Assembly (NCBI GenBank): GCA_905236305.1
Contig: CAJOPB010000233.1
Location: forward strand, 1-58,366
Direction: 5' to 3'
Length of the DNA: 58,366 bases
DNA from: an uncultured Oscillospiraceae bacterium
Lineage (GTDB): Bacteria > Bacillota > Clostridia > Oscillospirales > Oscillospiraceae
The notes under the pieces are model-generated. The model saw only the letters and a list, made by a program, of their open reading frames with translations. It had not been told where the DNA came from and made no database searches. Below are positions 7,882 through 17,969 of the stretch, one piece after another. A program made the position numbers and the translations under genes. The number at the start of each line of letters is the position of its first letter. The stretch's first letter is position 1.

Positions 7882-9099
7882 TTATGCTTCCTTGTTCAGA
7901 TCTGCGGCAAGCGCGTCCGCCAGCGCCTCCAGGTCCGCCAGATTCTGATTTTGCAGCGAGGAGGCCATGGTCACGCCGTCTTCCAGCACATTCATGCGCT
8001 TGAGGCCCTCCAGCTCCTCCCGCATCAGGGTGCCGGAGCGGATGGCCCAGGAGCCGTTCTCCATGATTGCCACAGTGCGGTTTTGCACGTTCAGCGCCTT
8101 CATGTCCATCAGGAAATTGTGCATGGGCGGGAATATGCCCAGATTGTAGGTCACACTGGCCAGCACCAGATGGCTGTACTTGAACAGGTCAGAGATCAGA
8201 TAGCTGACATGCGTGCTGCTGACATCATAGAGGCGCGTATTCTTCACGCCCTTCTCCGCCAGACAGGCCGCCAGCTTTTCCGCGGCCTGCTCGGTGTGGC
8301 CGTACATGGAGGCATAGACAATCATGATGCCCTTTTCCTCCGGCTCATAGGTGCTCCAGTGCTGATACTTGTCCAGAATATACCCGATATCCTCCGGTGT
8401 GCGCCAAACGGGGCCGTGGAGGGGGCAGATATATTTGATGTCCAGTCCCGCCGCTTTTTTCAGAAGATGCTGTACCTGAGGACCGTATTTGCCCACAATG
8501 TTGGTGAGATAGCGCCGGGCATCGTCAATCCACTCGCCCCGGAAATCCAGCTCGTCGGAAAACAGCTTGCCGTCCAGAGAGCGGAAGGAGCCGAAGGCAT
8601 CTGCGGAGAAAAGCACGCCATTGGTGGTGTCGAAGGTTACCATGGCCTCGGGCCAGTGGACCATGGGCGCATTGACAAAGGCCACCGTGTGGCTGCCAAA
8701 GCAGCGGGTATCCCCCTCGTTGACCTGGTCAATCTTATCCGTGTCAATGGGGAAGCCAAACTGCTTCAAAATCGTCACGGCCTTGGGGGTGGTGATGATT
8801 TTTACCTTTGGCCAGCGCAGCAGGATTTCCTCGATGCTGGCTGCGTGATCCGGTTCCACATGGTTGATGACCATCACATCCAGGGGGCGTCCGTCCAGCA
8901 CGGCCTTTACGTTTTCGATAAACTGCCTGCCCACGGCCCAGTCCGCCGTGTCAAAGAGCACGGTTTTTTTGTCCAGCAGGACATACGCGTTATAGCTGAC
9001 GCCGTGGTAGAGGGGATGGATGTTCTCAAACAGAGCCAGCCGCCGGTCGTTGGCGCCGACCCAATACAAATCGTCCGTTACCTTGCGATAGCAATACAT
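7882..9099 (-). CDS. Class A flavodiiron protein (O2/NO reductase)
   Basis: A 405-aa protein with a metallo-beta-lactamase-like diiron domain (1-250; NHVEPDH gives H80, E82, D84, H85; further ligands in VHWPE, SADAFG and CPLHGP) and a flavodoxin domain (about 255-400, starting IMIVYASMYGHTEQAA). It needs an external rubredoxin as electron donor. The neighbours provide two: the rubredoxin tail of the upstream acyl-CoA dehydrogenase fusion and the rubredoxin of the downstream class F protein. The start ATG is preceded by TTAGGAGG. A 125-base gap separates it from the upstream gene. In that gap I see only a weak -10-like TATTAT, so co-transcription with 9225-11138 is plausible but unproven. Confidence 0.92.
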   Translation of the reverse strand: MYCYRKVTDDLYWVGANDRRLALFENIHPLYHGVSYNAYVLLDKKTVLFDTADWAVGRQFIENVKAVLDGRPLDVMVINHVEPDHAASIEEILLRWPKVKIITTPKAVTILKQFGFPIDTDKIDQVNEGDTRCFGSHTVAFVNAPMVHWPEAMVTFDTTNGVLFSADAFGSFRSLDGKLFSDELDFRGEWIDDARRYLTNIVGKYGPQVQHLLKKAAGLDIKYICPLHGPVWRTPEDIGYILDKYQHWSTYEPEEKGIMIVYASMYGHTEQAAEKLAACLAEKGVKNTRLYDVSSTHVSYLISDLFKYSHLVLASVTYNLGIFPPMHNFLMDMKALNVQNRTVAIMENGSWAIRSGTLMREELEGLKRMNVLEDGVTMASSLQNQNLADLEALADALAADLNKEA

Positions 9100-9224
9100 G
9101 CCGCAATTACCTCCTAATGTATAATAGCGTCACAGAGTTTCGCGTCGCAGCGCGGAATAAAATACGCTTATTTTGCCCCACAGCGCAGTTTCTGCAAGGC
9201 CGCTTTGCGCCAAAAGGTCTGCCG

Positions 9225-11138
9225 TCAAACCTCAATCTCAATGAACGCGGCTGTGCTCTCACCGCAGTGGGGACATACCCAGCCCTCCGGCAGGTCCTTG
9301 AAGGCTGTACCGGGCTTTACCTCGTTTTCCGGGTCGCCCACGGCGGGATCATATTCGTTGCCGCAGCCAAGGCAGACGCCCAGCTTCCTGGGCTGACGCG
9401 GCGGCTTGGGAACATTGCGCTTCATCTTGACCATGGGCGGTGCAGGCTGCTTTTCACCGGTGTCCAGCGCCCTGGTCAGCAGGGGCAGGATCACATTTAC
9501 GTCACCCACAATACCGTAGTCACAGTTTTTGAAGATTCTGGCATTGGCGTTGGTGTTAATGGCGACGATGGTGCTGGCATCCTTGATGCCCTTGAGATGC
9601 TGCAATGCGCCGGAGATACCGCAGGCGATGTAGAGATTGCCCTTGAACTTCTGGCCGGACATGCCCACATAGCGGTCCAGCGGCACATACTGCAGCGTCT
9701 CTGCCACCGGACGGGAGGAACCCACGGCGGCACCGGCGGCGCGCGCCAGATCCTCGATGAGCTTCATGTTCTCTTTTTCACCAATTCCCTTGCCGGCGCT
9801 GACCACCCGCTCGGCCTGGACGATGGGCGTGTCGATGGGAATTCCGACAGTGAAGTCATGGCCGTCCTTCTTCAGTGCGGCCACCACCGTGTTGACCATC
9901 TCCTCCGGATCTCCGCCCTTGAGAATCTGTTTTTTCCGGGGACCGGTCTCTCCGCCGGGGGCCGCCTTGGCCGCCGGGGCGGGCTCAGCCTTTCCTGCCT
10001 TGCCCAGAATGGAGGCCGCGATAACCACCTTCTGAATCTCGTTGGTGCCCTCATAGATCGAAGTAATCCGCGCGTCGCGGTAAAAGCGTTCGACGGGCAT
10101 GCCCTTGAGGAAGCCGGTGCCGCCGTGGATCTGGATCGCCTCATAGGTGACCTCCTGGGCGATGTCCGAGGCATACATCTTGGCCATGGCCGCCTCCATG
10201 CCGTAAGGAGCATGGGCCTGCTTCAGCTCCGCCGCACTATAGACCAGGAAGCGGGCGCAGCGCAGCTTGGTGGCCATGTCTGCCAGCTTGAAGGAGATGA
10301 CCTGCTGGGTGCAGATCGGACGGCCGAACTGGACGCGCTCCTTGGAGTATTCCACCGCTGCCTCATAGGCGCCCTGGGCGATACCCAGCGCTTGTGCCGC
10401 AATCCCGATGCGCCCGCCGTCCAGGGTGCCCATGGCAATCTTAAAGCCCTGGCCCTCCTTGCCCAGCAGGTTTTCCTTTGGCACCTTCACGTCATTGAAA
10501 TTGAGCTGGCAGGTGGCGGAGGAACGGATGCCCATTTTGTCATAATGCGGCTCAAAGGTGAAGCCCTCCCAGCCCTTTTCCACGATCAGGGCGGAGATAC
10601 CCCGGGTGCCGATGCCCGGCGTGGTGACAGCAAAGATCACATAGGTGTCGGCCTCGCCACCGTTGGTGATGAAGATCTTCTCGCCGTTGAGCAGATAATA
10701 GTCGCCCTTATCCTCCGCCACCGTCTCGGTGCCGCCGGCGTCGGAGCCCGCGTTGGGCTCAGTGAGGCCGAAGGCTCCGAGCTTTCTGCCGGAACAGAGG
10801 TCGGGCAGGTATTTTTTCTTTTGTTCTTCTGTGCCGTAAGCGGCAATGGGATAGGTGCCCAGGGAGGTGTGGGCCGAGAGGATAACCCCCACGCCGCCGT
10901 CCACCCGGGACAGCTCCTCCACCGCGATGGCATAGCTAAGCACGTCCAGCCCTGCGCCGCCATACTCTTTTTCATAGGGGAGACCCATCAGTCCCAGCTC
11001 ACCCATCTTATTGATGGCATCCCGGGGAAAGCAGTTCTCCTGATCCAGCATGAAAGCGATCGGCTTGACCTCCGATTCTGCAAAGGCACGCACCTTTGCC
11101 CGCAGTTCCTCATGGGCCTGTGTCGTCTGGAAATTCAT
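9225..11138 (-). CDS. Acyl-CoA dehydrogenase - ETF alpha FAD domain - rubredoxin fusion
   Basis: A 637-aa three-part redox protein. Residues about 1-380 are a full acyl-CoA dehydrogenase ([29 protein letters not shown]). An Ala/Pro/Lys linker follows. About 410-565 is the C-terminal FAD domain of electron-transfer flavoprotein alpha ([30 protein letters not shown]) without the usual N-terminal ETF-alpha domain. Residues 580-637 are a full-length rubredoxin (CLGCG ... CPHCG). Electrons from acyl-CoA could therefore pass FAD-FAD-Fe within one chain. No etfB is nearby. The ORF track start at 11255 adds 39 unlikely residues; ATG 11138 ([13 protein letters not shown]) has AGGAAGGAAG upstream and the usual family N-terminus. 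The adjacent flavodiiron genes suggest rubredoxin-dependent O2 reduction as the electron sink (inference). Confidence 0.93.
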   Translation of the reverse strand: MNFQTTQAHEELRAKVRAFAESEVKPIAFMLDQENCFPRDAINKMGELGLMGLPYEKEYGGAGLDVLSYAIAVEELSRVDGGVGVILSAHTSLGTYPIAAYGTEEQKKKYLPDLCSGRKLGAFGLTEPNAGSDAGGTETVAEDKGDYYLLNGEKIFITNGGEADTYVIFAVTTPGIGTRGISALIVEKGWEGFTFEPHYDKMGIRSSATCQLNFNDVKVPKENLLGKEGQGFKIAMGTLDGGRIGIAAQALGIAQGAYEAAVEYSKERVQFGRPICTQQVISFKLADMATKLRCARFLVYSAAELKQAHAPYGMEAAMAKMYASDIAQEVTYEAIQIHGGTGFLKGMPVERFYRDARITSIYEGTNEIQKVVIAASILGKAGKAEPAPAAKAAPGGETGPRKKQILKGGDPEEMVNTVVAALKKDGHDFTVGIPIDTPIVQAERVVSAGKGIGEKENMKLIEDLARAAGAAVGSSRPVAETLQYVPLDRYVGMSGQKFKGNLYIACGISGALQHLKGIKDASTIVAINTNANARIFKNCDYGIVGDVNVILPLLTRALDTGEKQPAPPMVKMKRNVPKPPRQPRKLGVCLGCGNEYDPAVGDPENEVKPGTAFKDLPEGWVCPHCGESTAAFIEIEV

Positions 11139-11202
11139 ACGGCTTCCTTCCTTTCGTTGAAGATTATTTGAATTCCGGTGCCATGAAGGTATTGCTGCCG
11201 CT

Positions 11203-11231
11203 AGCATACTAAATATGCAGACATTTGTCAA
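11203..11231 (-). promoter_or_regulatory. Sigma-A promoter of the acyl-CoA dehydrogenase fusion gene
   Basis: TTGACA and TATGCT with a 17-base spacer on the minus strand, giving a leader of about 60 bases. The gap 11139-11470 also holds a short palindrome (AAAAAGCTT/AAGCTTTTT near 11317) and the guaB terminator; nothing else is visible in it. Confidence 0.7.
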
Positions 11232-11377
11232 TATGCGCAATAAAATCTTTTTCACGCCGCAAGTTCTTGTTTACTATTTACAGCATCAGAAGGAATTGTC
11301 ATACTGAAATCAAATAAAAAGCTTGGCAAGCTTTTTATAGAAGTTTCGTATGAGCTCGTATGATCAGAAAAAAATAC

Positions 11378-11463
11378 AGCACCGCCTGTCTGTCCCGCAA
11401 CGGGCAGACAGGCGGTGCTCAGGATGCGCCTCTCCCATAAAAAGTTTCTACTTTTTATGGGAG
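11378..11463 (-). terminator. Double hairpin with U-run ending the purine operon
   Basis: Just past the guaB stop is a 14-bp hairpin (11432-11463, CTCCCATAAAAAGT/ACTTTTTATGGGAG). A second hairpin follows (11378-11419) with a 15-bp perfect stem AGCACCGCCTGTCTG and, on the minus strand, the run TATTTTTTT. The second is a canonical intrinsic terminator; the first may protect the 3' end. Confidence 0.85.
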
Positions 11464-11470
11464 AATAGTA

Positions 11471-12976
11471 TTACTCCTTCCCCACGGTGGCACGCAGCGT
11501 CACATCGTGATAGCCGCCTTCGAGAATGCTGGTGGAGGACACCACCGTCAGCCGCGCGTTTTCCTGCAGGTCGGGAATATTGGTGACACCGCAGTTGCAC
11601 ATGGTGGATTTGATCTTGTAGAGTGTTTTGGCAACATTGTCCTGGAGGCTTCCGGCATAGGAGACATAGGAGTCCACCCCCTCCTCAAAGGCCAGCACGC
11701 CCGCGCCGCCCAGGTCATAGCGCTGCCAGTTGCGGGCCCGGGCGGAGCCCTCTCCCCAGTACTCCTTCACATACTGACCGTTGATCATCAGCTTGGGCGT
11801 GGGAGACTCGTCAAAACGGGCAAAATAGCGCCCCAGCATGACAAAATCCGCGCCCATGGCCAGCGCCAGGGTGATATGGTGATCCTGCACTATGCCGCCG
11901 TCGGAGCAGATGGGGATATAAATTCCCGTCTCCCGGAAGTACGCATCCCGGGCAGCCGCAACCTCAATGACCGCAGTGGCCTGGCCCCGTCCGATGCCCT
12001 TGGTCTCCCGGGTGATGCAGATGGAGCCGCCGCCGATACCCACCTTGATAAAGTCTGCGCCGGCCTCTGCCAAAAAGCGGAAGCCCTCCCGGTCCACCAC
12101 GTTTCCGGCGCCGACCTTCACACTGTCCCCATAGTGTTCCCGCACATAGTCAATGGTGTTCTTCTGCCAGACCGAGTAACCCTCGGAGGAGTCAATGCAC
12201 AGCACGTCCGCGCCGGCCTCTACCAGGGCGGGCACCCGCTGGGCATAGTCCCGGGAGTTGATGCCGGCGCCCACCATATAGCGTTTTTTCTCATCCTGCA
12301 AGCTCAGGGGGTGCTCCTTGTGCTCTGAATAGTCCTTGCGAAAGACAAAGTAGAGCAGGTGGTCCTGCTCGTCCACAATGGGCAGGGCGTTGAGCTTGTG
12401 CTCCCATATGATGTCGTTGGCCTCCTTCAGTGTGGTATCCGCCGGAGCGGTAATCAGCTTGTCCCGGGGGGTCATGAAGTCCCGCACCAGCTCATCGCCT
12501 GTCATACGGGTCACCCGGTAATCCCGGCTGGTCACCATACCCAGCAGTTTTCCGCAGGGCGTGGCGTCCTCAGTGACTGCAACCGTGGAATAGCCGTTTT
12601 CCGCCTTCAGGGCCAGCACATCCCGGAGTGTGGCGTCGGGTGTGAGGTTGCAGGCACTGGGTACAAAACCGGCCTTGTGATTCTTCACCCGGCGGACCAT
12701 GGCGGCCTCCGACTCCACGGACTGGGACCCGTAGATAAAGGCGATGCCGCCCTCCTTGGCAAGGGCGACGGCCATGGTGTCGTTGGAGACAGACTGCATA
12801 ATGGCCGAGACCATCGGGATATTCAGCCACAGCGGGCAGTCCTCCTGCCCCCGGCGGTATTTCACCAGCGGCGTGCGCAGGGACACCCGATCGGGAATAC
12901 AGTCGGCGGAGGTATAGCCGGGGATCAGCAGATATTCGTTAAAGGTGCGGGAAGGTTCAGGGTAATAATAGGCCAT
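11471..12976 (-). CDS. guaB: IMP dehydrogenase (divergent type) at the end of the purine operon
   Basis: Oxidises IMP to XMP with NAD+, the entry to GMP. The 501-aa protein has a TIM barrel split by two CBS domains (about residues 100-230). The substrate loop reads [15 protein letters not shown] and carries the catalytic Cys. The phosphate-binding DGGI and the MLGRYFA stretch are present. After the flap the usual GMGS-type text is replaced by [13 protein letters not shown], so it belongs to a divergent IMPDH branch. It follows purL by 17 bases, making guaB the last gene of the operon. Together with guaA at 201 it means guanine synthesis is encoded on both sides of the redox cluster. Confidence 0.88.
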   Translation of the reverse strand: MAYYYPEPSRTFNEYLLIPGYTSADCIPDRVSLRTPLVKYRRGQEDCPLWLNIPMVSAIMQSVSNDTMAVALAKEGGIAFIYGSQSVESEAAMVRRVKNHKAGFVPSACNLTPDATLRDVLALKAENGYSTVAVTEDATPCGKLLGMVTSRDYRVTRMTGDELVRDFMTPRDKLITAPADTTLKEANDIIWEHKLNALPIVDEQDHLLYFVFRKDYSEHKEHPLSLQDEKKRYMVGAGINSRDYAQRVPALVEAGADVLCIDSSEGYSVWQKNTIDYVREHYGDSVKVGAGNVVDREGFRFLAEAGADFIKVGIGGGSICITRETKGIGRGQATAVIEVAAARDAYFRETGIYIPICSDGGIVQDHHITLALAMGADFVMLGRYFARFDESPTPKLMINGQYVKEYWGEGSARARNWQRYDLGGAGVLAFEEGVDSYVSYAGSLQDNVAKTLYKIKSTMCNCGVTNIPDLQENARLTVVSSTSILEGGYHDVTLRATVGKE

Positions 12977-12993
12977 AATTCATTGCTCCTCTC

Positions 12994-15900
12994 TCAGCGA
13001 AAATAACGGACCGCACTGCGGAACAGCCCCATGTCATACGCCCCGGGCACGTTGGCATAGAGTCCGTGACCGACACGCTCACTGTGCCCCATTTTTCCCA
13101 AAACCCGGCCGTCGGGAGAGGTGATTCCCTCCACGGCCCACACCGAGCCGTTGGGGTTAAAGGCTGTCTCTGCGGAGGGGCGGCCCTCCGGGTCTACATA
13201 CTGGGTGGCAATCTGTCCCCGCTCCGCCAGCGTGCGCAGCAGCGGTTCCTCCGCCACAAAGCGCCCCTCGCCGTGGGAGATGGGCACAGTGTAGATCTCC
13301 CCCAGCTGCGCCTCGCTGAGCCAGGGGGACAGTCTGGAGCAGACCCGGGTGCGCACCATCATGGACTGGTGGCGGCCGATGGCGTTGACCGCAAGGGTCG
13401 GGCAGTGCGCATCGGTGTCAACAATCCTTCCATAGGGCACCAGCCCCAGCTTGATGAGCGCCTGAAAGCCGTTGCAGATGCCCAGCATCAGGCCGCCCCG
13501 GCCCTCCAGCAGAGCCTCCGTCCGCTCCTTCACCGCGGCGTTGCGGAAGAAAGCGGTGATGAATTTGGCGGAGCCGTCCGGCTCGTCGCCGCCGGAAAAG
13601 CCGCCGGGAATGACCACCATCTCCGCCCGGTCCAGGGCGGCGGCAAAGCGCTCTACACTCCTTGCCACATCCGCGGCGGAGAGGTTGCGCACCACCAGGA
13701 TCTCCGCCTCCGCGCCGGCGTCCAGCAGCGCGCGCTGGGTGTCATACTCGCAGTTGGTGCCGGGAAATACGGGAATCAGCGCTCTGGGTCTCGCCCGGCG
13801 TACCGACGGAAAGCAGACCGGCGTCTCAGCATATCGGAGGGCGGGAATCTCCCCCGCAGGCTGCTTTGCGGCTGTGGGGTAAACGCTCTCCAGCACACAC
13901 TCGTTGATGGACAGCAGCTCTGTCAGCGGCGCGCAGTCGGCGCCGATGCACAGCTGCTCCTCCGCTGTGGTGTATCCCAGCAATACCCCCCCGGGCTCCG
14001 CCTCGGACAGCTCTGCCACAATGGCTCCCGGCAGCGGGGTAAACCAGTCCCGGGCGCAGTCAGCGGCGGTAAAGCCGATGCCGTTGCCGAAGGCCATGTT
14101 CATCACCGCCTCCGCCAGTCCCTGCCGCACGGCCCAGGCAGCGCGCACCTTTCCAGCCCGATGCAGGTCATAAAACCGTTCCCAGGCCCGCTTCTGCTCC
14201 TCCGGTCCCGCGCCGTAAAACAGGCAGACCGGACTGCCCGGCTGCTTGAATTCCGGCGAGAGCACCTCCTGTGCCAGCAGCGGGGCGACGGCGAAGCTGA
14301 TGAGCGTGGGGGGGACATCCCTGTCCAGGAAGGAGCCGGACATGGAGTCCTTGCCGCCAATGGCCGCGGCGCCCAGCTCCATCTGGGCGTCCAGCGCGCC
14401 CAGCAGTGCGGCAAAGGGCTTCCCCCACCGCGCAGGCTCGTCCCGCAGCTTCTCAAAAAACTCTTGCAGGCTCAGATAAGCCCGGCGGTAGTCCGCGCCT
14501 GCCGCCACAAGCGCCGCCACGGAGAGATATACGCTCTCCCTGGCCCCCTGATAGCAGTCGGCGCGCATCCGCAGAGGGTCAAAGCCCCAGGCCATTGCCC
14601 CGGCGTGCTCCGTGTGCTGTCCCGGCAAAACCGGAAACAGCGCTGCCATGGTCTGGGCCGGGGTGCGCTGGTTTTTCCCGCCGAAGGGCATCAATACACT
14701 TCCCGCGCCGACGGTGCTGTCAAAGCGCTCTGCCAGGCCCCGTCTTCCGGCACAGGCCAGGCTGCCCGCCATGCTCCGCAGGTCCGTGCCGGCGGGATGG
14801 AGCGGGGCAGGCACGGCAGGCGGCACCAGAACGTCGCTGTGCTTTGGCGCGCCGTTGGTGTCAATAAACGCCCGCGAGAGATCCGCCACGGTCTCGCCCT
14901 TCCAGCGCATTACCATCCGGGGGGATTCCGTAACCACCGCAACGGGATAGGCCTCCAGATTTTCCGCCTCCGCTGCGGCAATCAGGGCCTCCATATCCTC
15001 CGGGGCCACAACCACGGCCATGCGTTCCTGCGATTCCGAGATCGCCAGCTCCGTGCCGTCAAGGCCGTCGTACTTTTTCCGCACCGCGTCCAGGTCGATC
15101 TCCAGGCCCTCCGCCAGCTCACCGATGGCCACGGAGACACCCCCGGCGCCAAAGTCGTTGCAGCGCTTGATCAATCTGGTTACATTCCCGTCCCGGAACA
15201 GGCGCTGCAGCTTGCGCTCCTCCGGCGCGTTGCCCTTCTGCACCTCGCTGGCCATGGAGGAAAGGCTCTTTCGATCATGACTTTTGCTGGAGCCCGTGGC
15301 GCCGCCGATGCCGTCGCGGCCGGTGCGGCCGCCCAGCAAAATCACCCGGTCGCCGGGCACGGGCCGCTGCCGCACCACATTCTCTGCCGGCGCTGCCGCC
15401 ATAACCGCGCCGCACTCCAGCCGTTTTGCCACATAGCCCTCGTCATACACCTCTGCCACGTGGCCGGTGGCAAGGCCAATCTGGTTGCCGTAGGAGCTGT
15501 AGCCTGCCGCCGCGGTCTGGGCAAGCTTGCGCTGGGGCAGCTTGCCGGAGAGCGTCTCCGCAAGGGGACGACGGGGATCTCCCCCACCGGTGACCCGCAT
15601 GGCCTGGTGTACATAGGCCCTGCCGGAGAGCGGGTCCCGGATGCAGCCGCCGATGCAGGTGGCCGCGCCGCCGAAGGGCTCGATTTCCGTGGGATGGTTG
15701 TGGGTCTCATTTTTGAACATCAGCAGCCAGTCCTGCCGGGCCCCATCCACTTCAATGGGCACGCGGATGGAGCAGGCGTTGATCTCCTCGCTCTCATCCA
15801 GCTCCGGAAGCATCCCCCGCTTTTTCAGCGCCTTGGCACCCAGCGTAGCGATGTCCATCAGGGTCTGCGGCCGGGCGGCGGCCCTTTCCCGGCCATAGAC

Positions 15901-16668
15901 CTCCTCCCGCAGGGCGAGATAGCGGTCATAGGCCGCCCGCACCGCAGCATCCGCGATCTCCACATGGTCCAGGCAGGTGGAGAAGGTGGTATGCCGGCAG
16001 TGGTCGGACCAGTAGGTGTCCACCACCCGGACCTCCGTCAGGGTGGGGTCCCGGCCCTCCGTGTCCCGGAAATACTGCTGCAGAAACTGCAGGTCCGCCG
16101 GGTCCATGGCCAGCCCCAGCTCCTGCCGCAGCGCCTCCAGGGCACGGCCGTCCATCCGGCAAAAGCCCCGGACAGCGGCCACGGGCGGGGGAACGGGGTG
16201 GTCAATCCGCAGGGTATCGGGCTTTTCGAGGCCGGCCTCCCGGCTCTCCACAGGGTTGATTACATGGCGCTTGAGCCGGTCCAGCTCCGCCGCGGTCAGC
16301 GAGCCGCGGACGGCATAGACCTTTGCGGTACGAACGGTGGGCCTCTCTCCCTGACTCAAGAGCTGGATGCACTGGGCAGCGGAGTCCGCCCGCTGGTCAA
16401 ACTGCCCCGGCAACGGCTCCACGGCGAAGACATAGTCCGCCTCCCCGGAATCCAGCTCGTCCCGGAGAATGTCCAGCTGGGGCTCGGAAAACACGACGCG
16501 CCGGGCATAGTCAAAGAGCGCAGGGTCAATATTTTCCACGTCGTAGCGGTTGATGACCCGCATCTCCCGGATGCCCGTCAGCCCCAGAAAGTCCCGGCAC
16601 TCCGCCAGCACGGCAGCCGCCTCCTGGGCTTTCTCCGGCATTTTCTCGACAAATACGCGATATACCAT
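12994..16668 (-). CDS. purL: Phosphoribosylformylglycinamidine synthase, single-chain form
   Basis: Makes FGAM from FGAR, glutamine and ATP. The chain of about 1224 aa contains a PurS-like N-terminus, two AIR-synthetase-type ATPase halves (DTYWSDHCRHTTF; FKNETHNHPTEIEPFGG) and a C-terminal class I glutamine amidotransferase (ALIPVFPGTNCEYD; nucleophile in GICNGFQ near residue 1068; SHGEGRF). The ammonia-producing site is intact here, unlike PurF and GuaA in this window. The ORF track start is GTG 16680, overlapping the purD stop. ATG 16668 gives the conserved MVYRVFVEKM and has GAGGGG at good spacing, so it is preferred. Confidence 0.94.
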   Translation of the reverse strand: MVYRVFVEKMPEKAQEAAAVLAECRDFLGLTGIREMRVINRYDVENIDPALFDYARRVVFSEPQLDILRDELDSGEADYVFAVEPLPGQFDQRADSAAQCIQLLSQGERPTVRTAKVYAVRGSLTAAELDRLKRHVINPVESREAGLEKPDTLRIDHPVPPPVAAVRGFCRMDGRALEALRQELGLAMDPADLQFLQQYFRDTEGRDPTLTEVRVVDTYWSDHCRHTTFSTCLDHVEIADAAVRAAYDRYLALREEVYGRERAAARPQTLMDIATLGAKALKKRGMLPELDESEEINACSIRVPIEVDGARQDWLLMFKNETHNHPTEIEPFGGAATCIGGCIRDPLSGRAYVHQAMRVTGGGDPRRPLAETLSGKLPQRKLAQTAAAGYSSYGNQIGLATGHVAEVYDEGYVAKRLECGAVMAAAPAENVVRQRPVPGDRVILLGGRTGRDGIGGATGSSKSHDRKSLSSMASEVQKGNAPEERKLQRLFRDGNVTRLIKRCNDFGAGGVSVAIGELAEGLEIDLDAVRKKYDGLDGTELAISESQERMAVVVAPEDMEALIAAAEAENLEAYPVAVVTESPRMVMRWKGETVADLSRAFIDTNGAPKHSDVLVPPAVPAPLHPAGTDLRSMAGSLACAGRRGLAERFDSTVGAGSVLMPFGGKNQRTPAQTMAALFPVLPGQHTEHAGAMAWGFDPLRMRADCYQGARESVYLSVAALVAAGADYRRAYLSLQEFFEKLRDEPARWGKPFAALLGALDAQMELGAAAIGGKDSMSGSFLDRDVPPTLISFAVAPLLAQEVLSPEFKQPGSPVCLFYGAGPEEQKRAWERFYDLHRAGKVRAAWAVRQGLAEAVMNMAFGNGIGFTAADCARDWFTPLPGAIVAELSEAEPGGVLLGYTTAEEQLCIGADCAPLTELLSINECVLESVYPTAAKQPAGEIPALRYAETPVCFPSVRRARPRALIPVFPGTNCEYDTQRALLDAGAEAEILVVRNLSAADVARSVERFAAALDRAEMVVIPGGFSGGDEPDGSAKFITAFFRNAAVKERTEALLEGRGGLMLGICNGFQALIKLGLVPYGRIVDTDAHCPTLAVNAIGRHQSMMVRTRVCSRLSPWLSEAQLGEIYTVPISHGEGRFVAEEPLLRTLAERGQIATQYVDPEGRPSAETAFNPNGSVWAVEGITSPDGRVLGKMGHSERVGHGLYANVPGAYDMGLFRSAVRYFR

Positions 16669-16676
16669 CTGTCCGC

Positions 16677-17951
16677 TCACCCCTCAATGGCCGCCAGCGC
16701 CCGCTGTCCGATGTCGCTGCGGCAGAACGCACCCTCAAAATGGATTTCCCGCGCGGCGGCATAGGCGCTGTCCAGTGCCTCCCGCAGCGTTTCTCCCACG
16801 GCGCTTACGCCCAGCACCCGTCCGCCGGAGGTGACCAGAGCGCCATTTTCCAGCCGGTCTCCGGCGTGATAGATTGTGACATTTTTCGGAAGGGAGGCTG
16901 GAAGGGTAATCGTCTTTCCCTTCTCATAGGCCAGAGGATACCCCCCCGAGGCCAGAATCACACAGGCCGCGGCGCCGCTGTGCCACTCCACGTGAAGCTG
17001 AGACAGCGTTTCGCTCTCCACAGCCCGCATAATTGTCAGCAGATCGGTTTTGAGCAAGGGCAGCACCACCTGGGTCTCCGGGTCGCCGAAGCGGCAGTTA
17101 TACTCGATGACCTTCGGCCCCTCCGCCGTGAGCATCAGGCCAAAATAGAGGCAGCCGCGGAAGGGGCAGCCCTCCTGCTCCATAGCCCGGATGGTGGGAA
17201 GGAATATTTTTTCCATACACTCCTGCGCGATGTCCCCGGTATAGCAGGGGTTGGGGGCAACGGTACCCATACCGCCGGTGTTGAGCCCCGTGTCGCCGTC
17301 ACCGGCGCGCTTGTGGTCCATGGAGGACACCATGGGATACAGTGTTTTTCCGTCCGTAAAGGCGAGGACGGACACCTCCGGGCCGGTGAGGAAACGCTCA
17401 ATCACCACCTGGTTTCCCGCATCGCCAAAGGCCCGCCGGGTCATGATCTCCTCGATGGCGGCTCTTGCCGCAGCCTCGTCCGGACAGATCAGCACGCCCT
17501 TTCCCAGGGCCAGCCCGTCGGCCTTTACCACCAGGGGATAGCGCGCGCCGGCAAGATAATTCAGCGCCTCCTCCGGCGCGGAGAACGCGGCGTAATCCGC
17601 CGTGGGGATGCCGTATTTTTTCATCAGCTCCTTGGCAAAGACCTTGCTGGACTCGATCCGGGCAGCCTTAGCCTCCGGGCCGAAGCAGGGGATACCCAGG
17701 GCGTGGAGACGGTCCACACAGCCCAGGGCCAGGGGATCGTCCTGGGCTACAACGGCAAAATCAATGGAATGGCTCCCGGCGAAGCCGGCAATGGCTTCGA
17801 TGTCCGTCGAGGCGATGGGGACGCACTCCGCGTCGGCAGCAATGCCCCCGTTGCCGGGCAGGCAGTAGATGGCCGTGATCTCCGGATTCTCTCGCAGCTT
17901 TTTGATAATAGCGTGCTCTCTGCCGCCGCCGCCAACCACCATAATGTTCAT
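16677..17951 (-). CDS. purD: Phosphoribosylamine-glycine ligase
   Basis: Second step of purine synthesis, ATP-grasp ligase joining glycine to phosphoribosylamine. The 424 aa begin with the N-terminal nucleotide-like fold MNIMVVGGGGREHAI. The middle has the ATP-grasp core (VVKADGLALGKGV; NTGGMGTVAPNPCY) and the metal-binding region YFGLMLTAEGPKVIEYNCRFGDPE. Length and motifs are normal. It lies 18 bases after the AICAR formyltransferase gene and directly ahead of purL. Confidence 0.96.
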   Translation of the reverse strand: MNIMVVGGGGREHAIIKKLRENPEITAIYCLPGNGGIAADAECVPIASTDIEAIAGFAGSHSIDFAVVAQDDPLALGCVDRLHALGIPCFGPEAKAARIESSKVFAKELMKKYGIPTADYAAFSAPEEALNYLAGARYPLVVKADGLALGKGVLICPDEAAARAAIEEIMTRRAFGDAGNQVVIERFLTGPEVSVLAFTDGKTLYPMVSSMDHKRAGDGDTGLNTGGMGTVAPNPCYTGDIAQECMEKIFLPTIRAMEQEGCPFRGCLYFGLMLTAEGPKVIEYNCRFGDPETQVVLPLLKTDLLTIMRAVESETLSQLHVEWHSGAAACVILASGGYPLAYEKGKTITLPASLPKNVTIYHAGDRLENGALVTSGGRVLGVSAVGETLREALDSAYAAAREIHFEGAFCRSDIGQRALAAIEG

Positions 17952-17969
17952 AGCTTCACCCTCTTACTC

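Noticed and set aside
13066-16764. 1232-aa plus-strand ORF opposite purL
   Set aside because: It is the antisense frame of a long GC-rich gene. The translation has no domain pattern and is rich in His/Gly/Arg, while purL on the other strand is unmistakable.
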